DNA of 36,993 nt from Clostridiales bacterium (GCA_003525905.1 DQIA01000076.1:1-36993), one strand, 5' to 3'. Counted from the first letter of the stretch, positions 7,896-17,183 are shown. The notes: a model not told the origin generated them from the letters alone. Numbers and translations: made by a program.

Positions 7896-8156
7896 ATGAA
7901 ACGAACCAAAGCTCTGCTCTTTCTGACGCTCGCCCTATGCGCCGCGCTGCTCACGGGCTGCCGCAGCAATGTCCCGAACACGACAGACGGCCGCTTGGAC
8001 GGCACGGAGCCATCCGCCCTCATCCCGACGGCAGCTTCGGAAATCATGACGGAGCCGTCCGCCGCAACGGACGACAGCCGTACCGAGTCCGAAAGCGGCA
8101 TGACGGAGGCTTCTGAAGGCACCACAAATGCCGCAAATGCGCGCAGCAGACGATAA
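7896..8156 (+). CDS. small putative lipoprotein
   Basis: An 86-residue protein with a type II signal peptide: MKRTK, a hydrophobic stretch, then the lipobox LTGC with Cys22 as the lipidated residue. The remaining ~64 residues are rich in Ser, Thr, Glu and Ala and probably disordered, with no known domain. AGGAGG lies 10 bases before the start, and a hairpin follows the stop. It would be anchored on the outer face of the membrane. Function unknown. Confidence 0.75.
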   Translation: MKRTKALLFLTLALCAALLTGCRSNVPNTTDGRLDGTEPSALIPTAASEIMTEPSAATDDSRTESESGMTEASEGTTNAANARSRR

Positions 8157-8162
8157 GAGCAT

Positions 8163-8193
8163 GGGAACCGCCTCCTGCGCGGAAGCGGTTCCC
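8163..8193 (+). terminator. hairpin after the small lipoprotein gene
   Basis: GGGAACCGC (8163-8171) pairs with GCGGTTCCC (8185-8193) and is followed by AAATTT, so the U-tract is weak. The remaining gap to rpmB holds nothing else I can identify. Confidence 0.5.
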
Positions 8194-8326
8194 AAATTTA
8201 ACGGAGTCCGTGATCCCCGATCTGTTTTCCGGCGCCGTTTTTCTCTCCTGCTCAACCATTTCTCTGCTCGAATTATACCGCAAATCGCCTGCGGCCATGA
8301 CCGATTTGTGCCGGTCTGCGGGCATG

Positions 8327-8359
8327 AAAAAAAGACAAGCCTGCAGGCTTGTCTTTTTT
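8327..8359 (-). terminator. rpmB terminator
   Basis: AAAAAAAGACAAGCC, TGCA loop, then GGCTTGTCTTTTTT: an A/T-flanked stem about 20 bp after the rpmB stop. It is symmetric and so could work in both directions. Confidence 0.75.
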
Positions 8360-8376
8360 GTACCATAACGCTGAGA

Positions 8377-8565
8377 TCAGATGGCGCGCTCAACCTTGTT
8401 GGAGCGGAGGCATCTCGTACAGACGTAAACATGGCGGGGAGCGCCGTCAACGATAGCCTTGACGCGCTTCACGTTCGGCTTCCACGCACGGTTGGAACGT
8501 CTGTGGGAGTGAGAAACCTTGATGCCAAACGTGACACCCTTGCCGCAAAAATCGCACTTTGCCAA
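8377..8565 (-). CDS. rpmB: ribosomal protein bL28
   Basis: A 62-residue large-subunit ribosomal protein of the zinc-binding form, with CDFC near the N-terminus and CTRC near the C-terminus as ligands. The start is a TTG at 8565, giving M-A-K-C-D-F-C. GGAGG lies exactly 8 bases upstream, while the in-frame TTG at 8580 lies on the ribosome site itself. Single gene with promoter and terminator. Confidence 0.95.
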   Translation of the reverse strand: MAKCDFCGKGVTFGIKVSHSHRRSNRAWKPNVKRVKAIVDGAPRHVYVCTRCLRSNKVERAI

Positions 8566-8625
8566 TTGCTGCACCTCCAATCATCGCAAAATCACGCTCT
8601 AGATCGCGCTAAAAGACGCCTATAC

Positions 8626-8654
8626 ATAATAGCAAAGAAATCGCAAGAATGCAA
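8626..8654 (-). promoter_or_regulatory. rpmB promoter
   Basis: TTGCAT (8654-8649), 17-bp spacer, TATTAT (8631-8626), about 60 bp before the rpmB start. Confidence 0.7.
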
Positions 8655-8733
8655 GGGGAAAATCGAAAAAATGCAAAAAAATTTTCCTTTTGGCGATTTT
8701 CCCGAATTTGCTCGAAAAAAAGCGCAAAAACGG

Positions 8734-8762
8734 TTGCCAAACCTACCGGAAACCGTTATAAT
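8734..8762 (+). promoter_or_regulatory. hprK promoter
   Basis: TTGCCA (8734-8739), 17-bp spacer, TATAAT (8757-8762), about 50 bp before the hprK start. Confidence 0.8.
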
Positions 8763-8811
8763 AACATTATTATCTTCGGGCCTGTACGCCCGGTGCAGGA
8801 GGATCGCAGTC

Positions 8812-9762
8812 ATGCCCATGAATTCCTACAGCGTTCGGCTGAAGCAGGTCGTGGAGGAATTTAACCTCATCGTCGCCCGTGAATCCAGCGATTACGATCG
8901 CATCGATCTCATGGTGGAAGAAGTCATGCGTCCCGGTCTGCCCCTGGCAGGCTTTTTTACGCATTTTGAGCCGCTGCGCCTGCAGGTCATCGGCAATGCC
9001 GAGGCGACCTATCTTCACTCGCTCACACCGGAGCGCCGCGCCGAGACCTTCGACCAGCTCTTCTCCTATCACATCCCCGCACTCGTCTTCGCGCGTAACA
9101 TTGAGCCGATGCCCGAGTGCATGCAGATGGCAGAAAAGCACGATATCACCATCCTGCGCTGTCTGGAATCCACGTCCTATGTCGTTTCCAGCCTTATCAC
9201 CTACCTCAAGAACGCGCTGGCCCCGCGCATCACGCGCCACGGCGTGTTCGTTGAGGTCTACGGCGAGGGCCTGCTGCTCATGGGCGAAAGCGGCATCGGC
9301 AAAAGCGAGGCCGCAGCCGAGCTGCTCAAGCGTGGCCACCGCCTGATCGCAGACGACGCCGTGGAAATTCGCAAGGTCGCTGGGAACACGCTGCGCGGCA
9401 CATCGCCGGAGCTGATCCGCAACTATATCGAGATCCGCGGTATCGGCGTCATCAACGTGGCAAAGCTGTTCGGCATGGCCGCCATCAAGGACGAATCCAC
9501 CGTGGACCTCGTCGTGAACATCGTCCCGGTCGGCAATGAGCAGATCTTCGACCGTCTCGGCCTTGAGGAGCAGTATATGGACCTGCTGGGCGTGAAGGTC
9601 CCGGCCATTACCATCCCCGTCCGCCCCGGCCGCAACCTCGCCATCATTCTGGAGGTCGCCGCCATGAACAACCGCCAGAAAAAGATGGGCTACAACGCCG
9701 CGGCGGAGTTCACGGAGCAGATCAACCGCCATTTCGACGAGACGGCCGGGCAGAGCTTCTGA
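8812..9762 (+). CDS. hprK: HPr(Ser) kinase/phosphorylase
   Basis: Bifunctional enzyme of 316 residues that phosphorylates and dephosphorylates Ser46 of HPr (and Crh), controlling sugar uptake and CcpA-mediated catabolite repression in Firmicutes. The P-loop GESGIGKS is at residues 158-165, with the catalytic-region histidine at about 144 (TRHGVFVEV) and ADDAVEI at about 180-186. The C-terminal motif region follows. The start at 8812 has AGGAGG nine bases upstream; the long in-frame extension before it crosses the promoter. A terminator separates it from murB. Confidence 0.95.
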   Translation: MPMNSYSVRLKQVVEEFNLIVARESSDYDRIDLMVEEVMRPGLPLAGFFTHFEPLRLQVIGNAEATYLHSLTPERRAETFDQLFSYHIPALVFARNIEPMPECMQMAEKHDITILRCLESTSYVVSSLITYLKNALAPRITRHGVFVEVYGEGLLLMGESGIGKSEAAAELLKRGHRLIADDAVEIRKVAGNTLRGTSPELIRNYIEIRGIGVINVAKLFGMAAIKDESTVDLVVNIVPVGNEQIFDRLGLEEQYMDLLGVKVPAITIPVRPGRNLAIILEVAAMNNRQKKMGYNAAAEFTEQINRHFDETAGQSF

Positions 9763-9774
9763 TTCGTTTATACC

Positions 9775-9810
9775 ATGGGCTGCTGCAGAATCTGCGGCAG
9801 CCCATTTTTC
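9775..9810 (+). terminator. hprK terminator
   Basis: ATGGGCTGC pairs with GCAGCCCAT, followed by TTTTC, 12 bp after the hprK stop. Confidence 0.8.
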
Positions 9811-9829
9811 ATACGCCGCGTTCTGGGGC

Positions 9830-9858
9830 TTGCTGCGGGCGGCAGACTGTGGTATACT
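9830..9858 (+). promoter_or_regulatory. murB operon promoter
   Basis: TTGCTG (9830-9835), 17-bp spacer, TATACT (9853-9858). It lies about 90 bp upstream of murB and probably drives murB through at least whiA. Confidence 0.7.
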
Positions 9859-9949
9859 ATAATGAACTGTTTATCTACCCGCCGCGTCCCGGCGATAATT
9901 CCGCCGGTGTCCGTTCCTGTTGTTTTTTTGATATTCTGGAGGATATCTC

Positions 9950-10852
9950 ATGGATCTGTTTGACCGTCTTTCCCTCGCGCTGCCCAGGCTCCGCCTGCTG
10001 CGTGAGGAGCCGCTTGCGGCGCACACTTCGTTCCGCATCGGCGGCCCCGCCGAGGTGATGGCCTTCCCGTCGTCGCTTGCAGAGCTGCAGGCCCTGCTGC
10101 ACCTGAGCGCACAGGAGGGTATCCGCGTGCGTCTGCTCGGCGCAGGCACGAATATTCTGGCGCCGGACGGCGGCGTGCGCGGGCTTGTCATCGTGACGAG
10201 CGGCGCGCTGACCGGCCTTTCCATGCCGGATGCAGCGCATATCGAGGCCATGTCCGGCGTCACGATGGCGCGGCTCGCCTGCTTTGCCCGCGACAACGGC
10301 CTGACGGGACTGGAATTTGCCCACGGCATCCCCGGCACCGTCGGCGGCGGCGTCTATATGAACGCCGGAGCCTATGGCGGCGAGATCCGCACCGTGTGCC
10401 GCTGGTCGCAGGAGATGCTGCCGGACGGAACGCTCGTCCGGCGGGAGGGCGTCTCGCAGGGCTTCGGCTACCGCACGAGCGTCTTCCAGCATACAGACGG
10501 CGTGATCGTCCGGGCGTGCTTTGCCCTGCAGCCGGGCGACCCAGGCATCATCCGCGAGACGATGCGCGAGCTGATGACGCGCCGCACCGTCTCACAGCCG
10601 CTGGACCTGCCTTCGGCCGGGAGCGCCTTCAAGCGCCCGCAGGGCGGCTATGCCGCCGCGCTCATCGAGTCTGCCGGGCTGAAGGGCCTGACGGTCGGCG
10701 GCGCGCAGGTCTCGGAAAAACACGCGGGCTTTGTTGTCAACCGCGGCGGCGCGACCGCCGCAGACGTGCTGGAGCTGCTCCGTCAGGTGCAGCAGCGCGT
10801 TCTGGAGCACAGCGGCATCCGGCTCGAGCCGGAAATTCGCCTTTGGGACTGA
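9950..10852 (+). CDS. murB: UDP-N-acetylenolpyruvoylglucosamine reductase
   Basis: Cytosolic FAD enzyme that reduces the enolpyruvyl group to make UDP-N-acetylmuramic acid in peptidoglycan synthesis. The 300-residue protein shows the FAD-binding LGAGTNILAPDGG, then GIPGTVGGGVYMNAGAYGGE. The proton-donor serine region is GSAFKRP, and the C-terminal glutamate region is EPEIRL. It lacks the extra loop of type I enzymes, so it is type II, usual for Firmicutes. GGAGG precedes the start. Confidence 0.96.
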   Translation: MDLFDRLSLALPRLRLLREEPLAAHTSFRIGGPAEVMAFPSSLAELQALLHLSAQEGIRVRLLGAGTNILAPDGGVRGLVIVTSGALTGLSMPDAAHIEAMSGVTMARLACFARDNGLTGLEFAHGIPGTVGGGVYMNAGAYGGEIRTVCRWSQEMLPDGTLVRREGVSQGFGYRTSVFQHTDGVIVRACFALQPGDPGIIRETMRELMTRRTVSQPLDLPSAGSAFKRPQGGYAAALIESAGLKGLTVGGAQVSEKHAGFVVNRGGATAADVLELLRQVQQRVLEHSGIRLEPEIRLWD

Positions 10853-10859
10853 GGAACAC

Positions 10860-11240
10860 ATGAGCTTTACGATATTTTCCTTTGGCTTTCGCTACGGCGC
10901 ACCGGAGGCTGACGAGGTATTCGATCTGCGCTGCCTGAAAAATCCCTATTGGGAGCCGGAGCTGCGTGAACTTTGCAGTCAGGACGCCCCTGTGCGCGAT
11001 TTTATCCTGCACAATGAGCAGAGCCGCACCATACTGAACTACGCGCTGTCCATGCTGCTCCTGCAGGCGGACCTGTATGCCGAGCGCGGCTGGGGCAACG
11101 ACATGACCGTCGGCGTCGGCTGCAAGGGCGGCCGTCACCGCTCCGTAGTAGGTGCAGAATTTCTGGCCGCAGGGCTGCGGGAGCATGGCCATACCGTCAC
11201 GGTCTTCCACCGCGATCTGAGCCGGGAGGGAAACGCATGA
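10860..11240 (+). CDS. stand-alone RapZ/YvcJ C-terminal domain protein
   Basis: A 126-residue protein matching only the C-terminal domain of RapZ (YvcJ), the RNase adaptor/nucleotide-binding protein of about 290 residues. It opens with SFGFRYGAPEADEVFDLR and carries the signature GVGCKGGRHRSV. The N-terminal P-loop domain is absent, and the reading frame before the start belongs to murB, so it was not simply mis-called. The start ATG at 10860 follows GAGGAAC, and its stop overlaps the whiA start (ATGA). RapZ C-domains bind sugar-phosphate-like ligands and RNA; whether that holds here is an inference. Confidence 0.8.
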   Translation: MSFTIFSFGFRYGAPEADEVFDLRCLKNPYWEPELRELCSQDAPVRDFILHNEQSRTILNYALSMLLLQADLYAERGWGNDMTVGVGCKGGRHRSVVGAEFLAAGLREHGHTVTVFHRDLSREGNA

Positions 11241-12166
11241 TCTCCTTTTCCGCCAATGTGAAACGGGAGCTCTGCCGCACGGCGCCGGGCGCAAAATGCT
11301 GCGCGCTGGCCGAGATGCTAGGCGCACTCCTGTATGCCAATCATTTCAGTGCCTCGTGCATCCGCATCGTCACGGAGAATTCGGAATTCGCCGCGCGGCT
11401 GCCGCGCCTGCTGCAGCGCGGATTCGGCCTGCGCTTTGACGCGCTGCCGGAGCCGGAGGCGCAGGGCAAGCGCGTGCTCGTGCTGGAGGACCCGGAAAAA
11501 ATCTCGCATGTTTTCACGCTCTGCGGCTTTTCCGCCGAATCGAGCCTTGCACTGCATGTGAATCTTGCCCTGCTGGAAAATGACTGCTGCCGCCGCGCCT
11601 TCCTGCGCGGAGCCTTTCTGGCGGGCGGCTCCGTCACAGACCCTGCCAAGCGCTATCATCTGGAATTCTCCACCTCGCACCGGCGCGTATGCGCCGAGAC
11701 GGGCACGCTGCTGCTGGAGATGGGCCTGACGCCGAAACAGACGGAGCGCAAGGGAAGCAGCATTCTTTACTTCAAGCAGAGCGAGACCATCGAGGAGCTG
11801 CTGGCCCTGATGGGCGCGCCGGTCAGCGCCATGACCGTCATGCAGGCCAAGATCGAAAAGGACTGGCGCAACGACGCCAACCGCAAGACGAACTGCGACA
11901 CGGCAAACGTCACCAAGGCCGTGGACGCCGCGCAGGAGCAGCTTGCCGCGCTGCGCACGCTCGAGGCACAGGGCCGGCTGGACTCTCTGCCCGAAAAACT
12001 CCTGCAGACGGCCCTGCTGCGCCGCGAGCACCCGGAGGCCACGCTCTCCGAGCTGGCAGAGCTTCACGAGCCGCCCACCAGCAAGTCCACCGTCAACCAC
12101 CGCATGCGCAAGCTGCTGGCTCTGGCGGCAGAGGGCACGGAGACGACCGAAGAAGGCCCGGCGTGA
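11237..12166 (+). CDS. whiA: WhiA family DNA-binding protein
   Basis: A 309-residue protein with an N-terminal LAGLIDADG-like fold (FLRGAFLAGGSVTDP at about 120-135). The C-terminal helix-turn-helix of the WhiA family includes PPTSKSTVNHRMRKL. In Firmicutes WhiA affects cell division and chromosome segregation; in actinomycetes it regulates sporulation. The start overlaps the preceding stop by four bases. The usual Firmicute neighbour yvcK (glmR) between rapZ and whiA is missing here. Confidence 0.93.
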   Translation: MISFSANVKRELCRTAPGAKCCALAEMLGALLYANHFSASCIRIVTENSEFAARLPRLLQRGFGLRFDALPEPEAQGKRVLVLEDPEKISHVFTLCGFSAESSLALHVNLALLENDCCRRAFLRGAFLAGGSVTDPAKRYHLEFSTSHRRVCAETGTLLLEMGLTPKQTERKGSSILYFKQSETIEELLALMGAPVSAMTVMQAKIEKDWRNDANRKTNCDTANVTKAVDAAQEQLAALRTLEAQGRLDSLPEKLLQTALLRREHPEATLSELAELHEPPTSKSTVNHRMRKLLALAAEGTETTEEGPA

Positions 12167-12200
12167 CCGCCGCGCTTTTCCGAGAAAGGAAGGCTGCCTC

Positions 12201-15200
12201 ATGGCATTCGTACATCTTCACGTCCACAGCGAATTCAGTCTGCTCGACGGCGCATGCCGCATCGGCAGGCTTGCTGCGCGCGCCAAAGAGCTGGGCCAGA
12301 CTGCGCTGGCCATCACCGATCACGGCGTCATGTACGGCGTGATCGACTTTTATCGTGCTGCAAAGGCCGTGGGCATCAAGCCCATCATCGGCTGCGAGGT
12401 CTATGTCGCACCGCGCACCATAGCAGACCGCGTCCACGGCGTGGACAATGACGCGCGCCATCTGGTCCTGCTGTGCGAAAACGAAACGGGCTACCGCAAT
12501 CTGAGCTATCTGGTCTCCATGGGGTTCCTGCAGGGCTTTTACGGCAAGCCCCGCGTAGACCTTGCTCTGCTGCGGCAGCACAGCGAGGGTCTGATCGCTC
12601 TGTCGGCCTGTCTGGCAGGCGAGATCCCGCGCAGGCTGCGCGCCGGGGACTATGACGGAGCCAAGGCCTATGCGCTGGAGCTTTCCGGCATTTTCGGCCC
12701 GGAGCATTTCTATCTGGAGCTGCAGGACCACGGCATTCCGGAGCAGCGTGAGGTCAACCGCGGCCTGCTGCGCATCGCGCAGGAGACGGGCCTTCCGCTC
12801 GTGGCGACGAACGACGCGCATTATCTCACGCGCGAGGACAGTGAGCTGCAGGATGTGCTGCTGTGCATCCAGACCGGCAAGACGCTCGACGACCCGAACC
12901 GCATGCGCTTTGAGACGCAGGAGTTCTACCTGAAGTCCGAGGGCGAGATGCGCGCCCTCTTCCCCGCCCTGCCGGAGGCGCTGGAAAACACACAGCGCAT
13001 TGCCGACCGCTGCAAGGTCGAATTTGAATTCAACCACTATCATCTGCCCGCCTTCACGCCCCCGGACGGGAGCGATTCTCTGACGTATTTCCGCCGCATG
13101 TGCGATGAGGGCTTCCGCGAGCGCTACCCGGGTGCCCCTGCGGGCTACCGTGAGCGGCTGGAATACGAGATGTCCGTCGTGGAGAAGATGGGCTATGTCG
13201 ACTATTACCTCATCGTGGCGGATTTCATCCGCTGGGCAAAGGAGCAGGGCATCCCGGTCGGGCCGGGGCGCGGCTCCGGTGCAGGCTCCATCGCGGCCTA
13301 CTGCATGCATATCACCGAGATGGATCCCATGCAGTATCACCTCATCTTCGAGCGCTTTCTGAACCCGGAGCGCGTGAGCATGCCGGATTTCGATACGGAC
13401 TTCTGCCAGCTCCGCCGCGGCGAGGTCATCGACTACGTCATGGGCAAATACGGCAAGGACCATGTGGCACAGATCGTGACGTTCGGCACCATGGCCGCCC
13501 GCGCCGCCATCCGCGACGTCGGCCGCGTCATGAACCTGACGTATGCCGAAACGGATGCCGTGGCCAAGCAGATCCCCGCCACGCCGCACATGACGCTCGA
13601 CGAGGCGCTGCGCATCTCGCCGCAGCTGCGCACAATGGTTGAGAGCGACGAGCGCATCAAAAAGCTCGTCGACACGGCGCGCGGCCTCGAGGGCATGCCC
13701 CGCAACACCTCGACGCACGCCGCAGGCGTCGTCATCACGGCAAATCCCGTCAGCGACTATGTGCCGTTGGCGCGCAACGACGAGACCATCGTCACGCAGT
13801 TTACCATGACGACCATTGAGGAGCTTGGCCTTCTCAAAATGGACTTTCTCGGCCTGCGCAATCTGACGATCCTCGACGACGCCGCCCGCGCCATCCGCCG
13901 CCGCGAGCCGGACTTTGATCTCAAGCGGCTGCCGGACGGCGACGCCGCGACGTTCGCCATGCTGGGCGAGGGCAAGACGGCGGGCGTCTTTCAGCTGGAA
14001 TCCGCCGGAATCACAGGCGTGTGCGTCAATATGAAGCCGCAGTCCATCGAAGACCTCACCGCCATTGTCGCGCTCTACCGCCCCGGCCCCATGGATTCCA
14101 TCCCGCGTTTCATCGAAAACAAGTTTCATCCGGAGCGCGTCACCTATCTCTGCCCGCAGCTCGAGCCGATCCTCTCCGTGACCTACGGCTGCATCGTCTA
14201 TCAGGAGCAGGTCATCGAGATCTTCCGCAAGCTCGGCGGCTACAGCCTCGGGCAGGCAGATAATATGCGCCGCGCCATTTCCAAAAAGAAGGAAAAGGTC
14301 ATCATCGCCGAGCGGCAGACCTTCGTCCACGGTGACGCCGCGCGCGGCATCCCCGGCGCGATCGCAAACGGCGTGTCTGAGACGGCGGCGGAGGCCATTT
14401 ACAAGGAAATTCTGGATTTCGCGAACTACGCCTTCAACAAGGCGCACGCCGTGTGCTATGCCAAGGTCACCTATGACACGGCCTATCTCAAGTGCCACTA
14501 TCCCCGCGAATATATGGCGGCGCTGCTGACATCCGTGCTGGACAACTCCACGAAGACAGCCGGATACATCGCCGACTGCCGCGATATGGGCATCCGCCTG
14601 CTGCACCCGGACATCAACGCCTCGGAGGACAAATTCACCGTGGAGCCGGACGGCATCCGCTTCGGCCTCGGGGCCGTGAAGAACATTGGCCGCGGCCTCA
14701 TCCGGCAGGTCATGGCAGAGCGCGCGGAAAACGGCCGCTTTGTCTCGCTGGAGGACTTTGCCCGCCGTATGCAGGGCTCGGACCTCAACAAGCGCGCCGT
14801 GGAGAACCTTATCAAATGCGGCGCGATGGACGGCCTCGGCATGGGCCGTGGGCAGATGCTGGCCATTTACGAAATGGTGCTCGACGCCGCGGCGGACACC
14901 TACCGCCGCAATCTCGAGGGGCAGCTGCAGCTCTTCGGCCCGGAGGACGGCGGCATGCCGGAGATCCCCGCGCCGAAGCTCCCCCCGCTGCGCCCGGCGG
15001 AGCTCATGCAGATGGAAAAGGAGACGGTCGGCCTCTATCTCTCCGGCCATCCGCTCGACGAATACCGCACGCGGCTGCGCGCGGCGGGCGTCACGCCCGT
15101 GCTGCGCATCCTGCAGTCGTTTGAAGAGAACGACGGCTTCTTCCACGACGGCCAGAACGTCCGCATCGCGGGCATGGTCGAGGAGATCCGCCGCAAGACG

Positions 15201-15683
15201 ACCCGCAACGGATCCATGATGGCCTATGTCACGCTGGAGGACGACACGGCGGCGATGGAGCTGCTGACGTTCTCGAACGTGCTCGAACGCAGCGGCAGCC
15301 TGCTGACGGAAAACGCCGCCGTCGTGGCGGAGGGCCGCATCTCCGTGCGCGATGAGAAGGCTCCGCAGCTCGTGGTCAACCGCTTTGACCCGCTTGAGTC
15401 CTTCACAAAGCAGGCTCCGCCGCCCATGGCCGCCGCGCCGCGCCCCGCTGCGCAGGAGCAGGCGGTCCTGCAGGCCTCGCGGCTGTATCTGCGCCTGCCG
15501 TCGGAGCAGTCGCCGCTGTTCGGCAAGGTCCGCGCCACGCTCAACATGTTCCCCGGCAATGTGGCGGCCGTCCTGTATTTTGCGGATACGGGCGTCCGCC
15601 GCGGCACACAGTGCGGCCTGCGCGGCGATATGCTGCAGGAGCTGCGCGCCCTGCTCGGTGAGGATTCCGTCGTGCTGAAATGA
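12201..15683 (+). CDS. dnaE: DNA polymerase III subunit alpha
   Basis: Replicative polymerase of 1160 residues. The N-terminal PHP domain begins with HLHVHSEFSLLDG. The polymerase core includes GPGRGSGAGS and the catalytic aspartates D398 and D400 in PDFDTDF. The tandem helix-hairpin-helix region is followed by an OB fold near residues 990-1080 and a C-terminal domain. The start at 12201 has a GAAAGGAAGG ribosome site; the ORF extends back over whiA in another frame. It lies 34 bp after whiA, probably in the same transcript. Firmicutes usually also have PolC, which is not in this window. Confidence 0.97.
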   Translation: MAFVHLHVHSEFSLLDGACRIGRLAARAKELGQTALAITDHGVMYGVIDFYRAAKAVGIKPIIGCEVYVAPRTIADRVHGVDNDARHLVLLCENETGYRNLSYLVSMGFLQGFYGKPRVDLALLRQHSEGLIALSACLAGEIPRRLRAGDYDGAKAYALELSGIFGPEHFYLELQDHGIPEQREVNRGLLRIAQETGLPLVATNDAHYLTREDSELQDVLLCIQTGKTLDDPNRMRFETQEFYLKSEGEMRALFPALPEALENTQRIADRCKVEFEFNHYHLPAFTPPDGSDSLTYFRRMCDEGFRERYPGAPAGYRERLEYEMSVVEKMGYVDYYLIVADFIRWAKEQGIPVGPGRGSGAGSIAAYCMHITEMDPMQYHLIFERFLNPERVSMPDFDTDFCQLRRGEVIDYVMGKYGKDHVAQIVTFGTMAARAAIRDVGRVMNLTYAETDAVAKQIPATPHMTLDEALRISPQLRTMVESDERIKKLVDTARGLEGMPRNTSTHAAGVVITANPVSDYVPLARNDETIVTQFTMTTIEELGLLKMDFLGLRNLTILDDAARAIRRREPDFDLKRLPDGDAATFAMLGEGKTAGVFQLESAGITGVCVNMKPQSIEDLTAIVALYRPGPMDSIPRFIENKFHPERVTYLCPQLEPILSVTYGCIVYQEQVIEIFRKLGGYSLGQADNMRRAISKKKEKVIIAERQTFVHGDAARGIPGAIANGVSETAAEAIYKEILDFANYAFNKAHAVCYAKVTYDTAYLKCHYPREYMAALLTSVLDNSTKTAGYIADCRDMGIRLLHPDINASEDKFTVEPDGIRFGLGAVKNIGRGLIRQVMAERAENGRFVSLEDFARRMQGSDLNKRAVENLIKCGAMDGLGMGRGQMLAIYEMVLDAAADTYRRNLEGQLQLFGPEDGGMPEIPAPKLPPLRPAELMQMEKETVGLYLSGHPLDEYRTRLRAAGVTPVLRILQSFEENDGFFHDGQNVRIAGMVEEIRRKTTRNGSMMAYVTLEDDTAAMELLTFSNVLERSGSLLTENAAVVAEGRISVRDEKAPQLVVNRFDPLESFTKQAPPPMAAAPRPAAQEQAVLQASRLYLRLPSEQSPLFGKVRATLNMFPGNVAAVLYFADTGVRRGTQCGLRGDMLQELRALLGEDSVVLK

Positions 15684-15746
15684 CCCGGCCCGGCCGAAAT
15701 TTTGCCCACAAAAATGACAGACCCACTACACAATGGTTACGATTTA

Positions 15747-15755
15747 TGTTATAAT
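15747..15755 (+). promoter_or_regulatory. extended -10 promoter before the lipoprotein/TCS genes
   Basis: TG-N-TATAAT (15747-15755) is an extended -10 element. A recognisable -35 is lacking at the expected distance. It lies about 39 bp upstream of the lipoprotein start. Confidence 0.5.
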
Positions 15756-15793
15756 ATTGGATGGAGAATACCGGCGAAAGGAGAACGCACCCG

Positions 15794-17128
15794 ATGAAGA
15801 AGAAATGCATCCGCTTCCTTCCCCTGCTGCTGGCCTGCCTGCTGCTCGGCGGGTGCTTTCTGGAGCCCGCAGAGGGGCTTTACGCCGTTCCGAAGCAGTC
15901 AGAGGAATACTATGACCTGCAGAACGCCATCGAATTGGCCCTGCCGGACGGTGCGGTCTATGCCCCGCCGGTCTCCGGCGATAACCAGCAGGTCGTGCAG
16001 ATGGTCGACCTCGACGGCGACGGTGAGGACGAAGCCGTCGTCTACTGCAAAACGACCGGTGAGCTTCCGCTCGGCATCTATGTCTTTGACCGGCAAAACG
16101 ATGCCTTCACGCTGGCTGCATCCGTGCAGGGCGCAGGCAGCGCGTTCCACCATGTCTCCTATGTTGCGTTCGACGACCAGCCGGGCTATGAGCTCGTTGT
16201 CGGACGCCAGATCAGTGATCAGGTCCCGCAGCTCATGAATGTCTATTCCCTGCGCGGCGGCACGCTGACCGAGCTGATGAGCACGGAATACGCTGAGTTC
16301 GTCACGGCCGATCTGGACGCGGACAGCCGGCAGGAGATCGTTGTGCTGCACAGCGGCGGCGATTCGCAGAACGGCATTGCCGAGCTGTACTGCTGGGCCG
16401 ACGGTCAGCTCAAGCGTGAGCGTGAGGTCTCGATGTCTGTGGCTGTCTCGTCCGTCAAGCGCATTCTGACGGGCTATATGTGCCGGAACGTCGCAGCGGT
16501 CTTCGTCGCCTCGGAGTACAGCGACGGCAGCCTGATCACAGATATTTTCGTCTTCCGCGACGGGGTGTTCACCAACCTCTCCCGCTCGGAGGACGCCAAC
16601 ACCGACGTGCAGACCCTGCGTGATTACTACATTTACGGCGGCGACATCGACAAGGACGGCCTGATCGAGCTGCCGATGCTCTGCCCCATGCCGTCGCTCG
16701 ACTATGATGCCAGCTCGCAGGATCAGTACCTTGTCAGCTGGTATAATCTGCAGCTCGACGGTTCCCGGGACGAGAAGCTGCTGACATTCCACTGCCACAC
16801 GGGCGGCTGGTATCTGCAGATCCCGACGTTGTGGCAGGAGCACCTCGTGCTCACACGCAGCGCCGTGGCAGGCAGCACGCTCGGCTACCGCTTTCTGTGG
16901 GAAGCCGGCGGCAGCACTGAGGAGCTTCTGACGATTGCCGCCCTGTCCGCATCGGACCTCAGCGCACTTGGAGACGGCTGGCAGGTCCTGACGCAGAAGG
17001 GGGAGACGGTCTATGTCTGCCGTCTGGCACGCCGCGCCGTGGCGCTCGGCATCACGGCCGATGCCATCCGCACGCAATTCCATTTTATTCAGAACGACTG
17101 GAAGACCGGCGACGTTACAACGTCCTGA
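15794..17128 (+). CDS. lipoprotein with FG-GAP-like calcium loops
   Basis: A 444-residue secreted lipoprotein. A basic N-terminus and hydrophobic core end in the lipobox LLGGC, with Cys21 lipidated. Three D-x-D-x-D loops typical of FG-GAP/VCBS beta-propeller repeats are visible: DLDGDGEDE (72-80), TADLDADSRQE and GGDIDKDGLIE. A calcium-binding propeller on the outer membrane face is likely. The start at 15794 has GGAG upstream. It lies 55 bp before a response regulator and kinase, so it may provide sensory input to that system; this is inference. A small hairpin at 17147-17162 lies in the gap. Confidence 0.75.
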   Translation: MKKKCIRFLPLLLACLLLGGCFLEPAEGLYAVPKQSEEYYDLQNAIELALPDGAVYAPPVSGDNQQVVQMVDLDGDGEDEAVVYCKTTGELPLGIYVFDRQNDAFTLAASVQGAGSAFHHVSYVAFDDQPGYELVVGRQISDQVPQLMNVYSLRGGTLTELMSTEYAEFVTADLDADSRQEIVVLHSGGDSQNGIAELYCWADGQLKREREVSMSVAVSSVKRILTGYMCRNVAAVFVASEYSDGSLITDIFVFRDGVFTNLSRSEDANTDVQTLRDYYIYGGDIDKDGLIELPMLCPMPSLDYDASSQDQYLVSWYNLQLDGSRDEKLLTFHCHTGGWYLQIPTLWQEHLVLTRSAVAGSTLGYRFLWEAGGSTEELLTIAALSASDLSALGDGWQVLTQKGETVYVCRLARRAVALGITADAIRTQFHFIQNDWKTGDVTTS

Positions 17129-17183
17129 CCGATCCCCGTTGCAGTCTCCGCCGCTCGGCGGAAGGCAGGAAAAGGAGAGAAGC

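Noticed and set aside
10731..10860. Upstream in-frame extension of the RapZ-like gene as a hidden N-terminal domain
   Set aside because: That stretch is the end of murB in another frame and encodes no P-loop motif; the ATG at 10860 has a ribosome site.
12093..15146. Very long minus-strand open frame (over 1000 codons) opposite dnaE, and a similar one opposite guaB (44-1663 on +)
   Set aside because: Both are mirror frames of strongly conserved genes in GC-rich DNA; they lack ribosome sites and recognisable domains.
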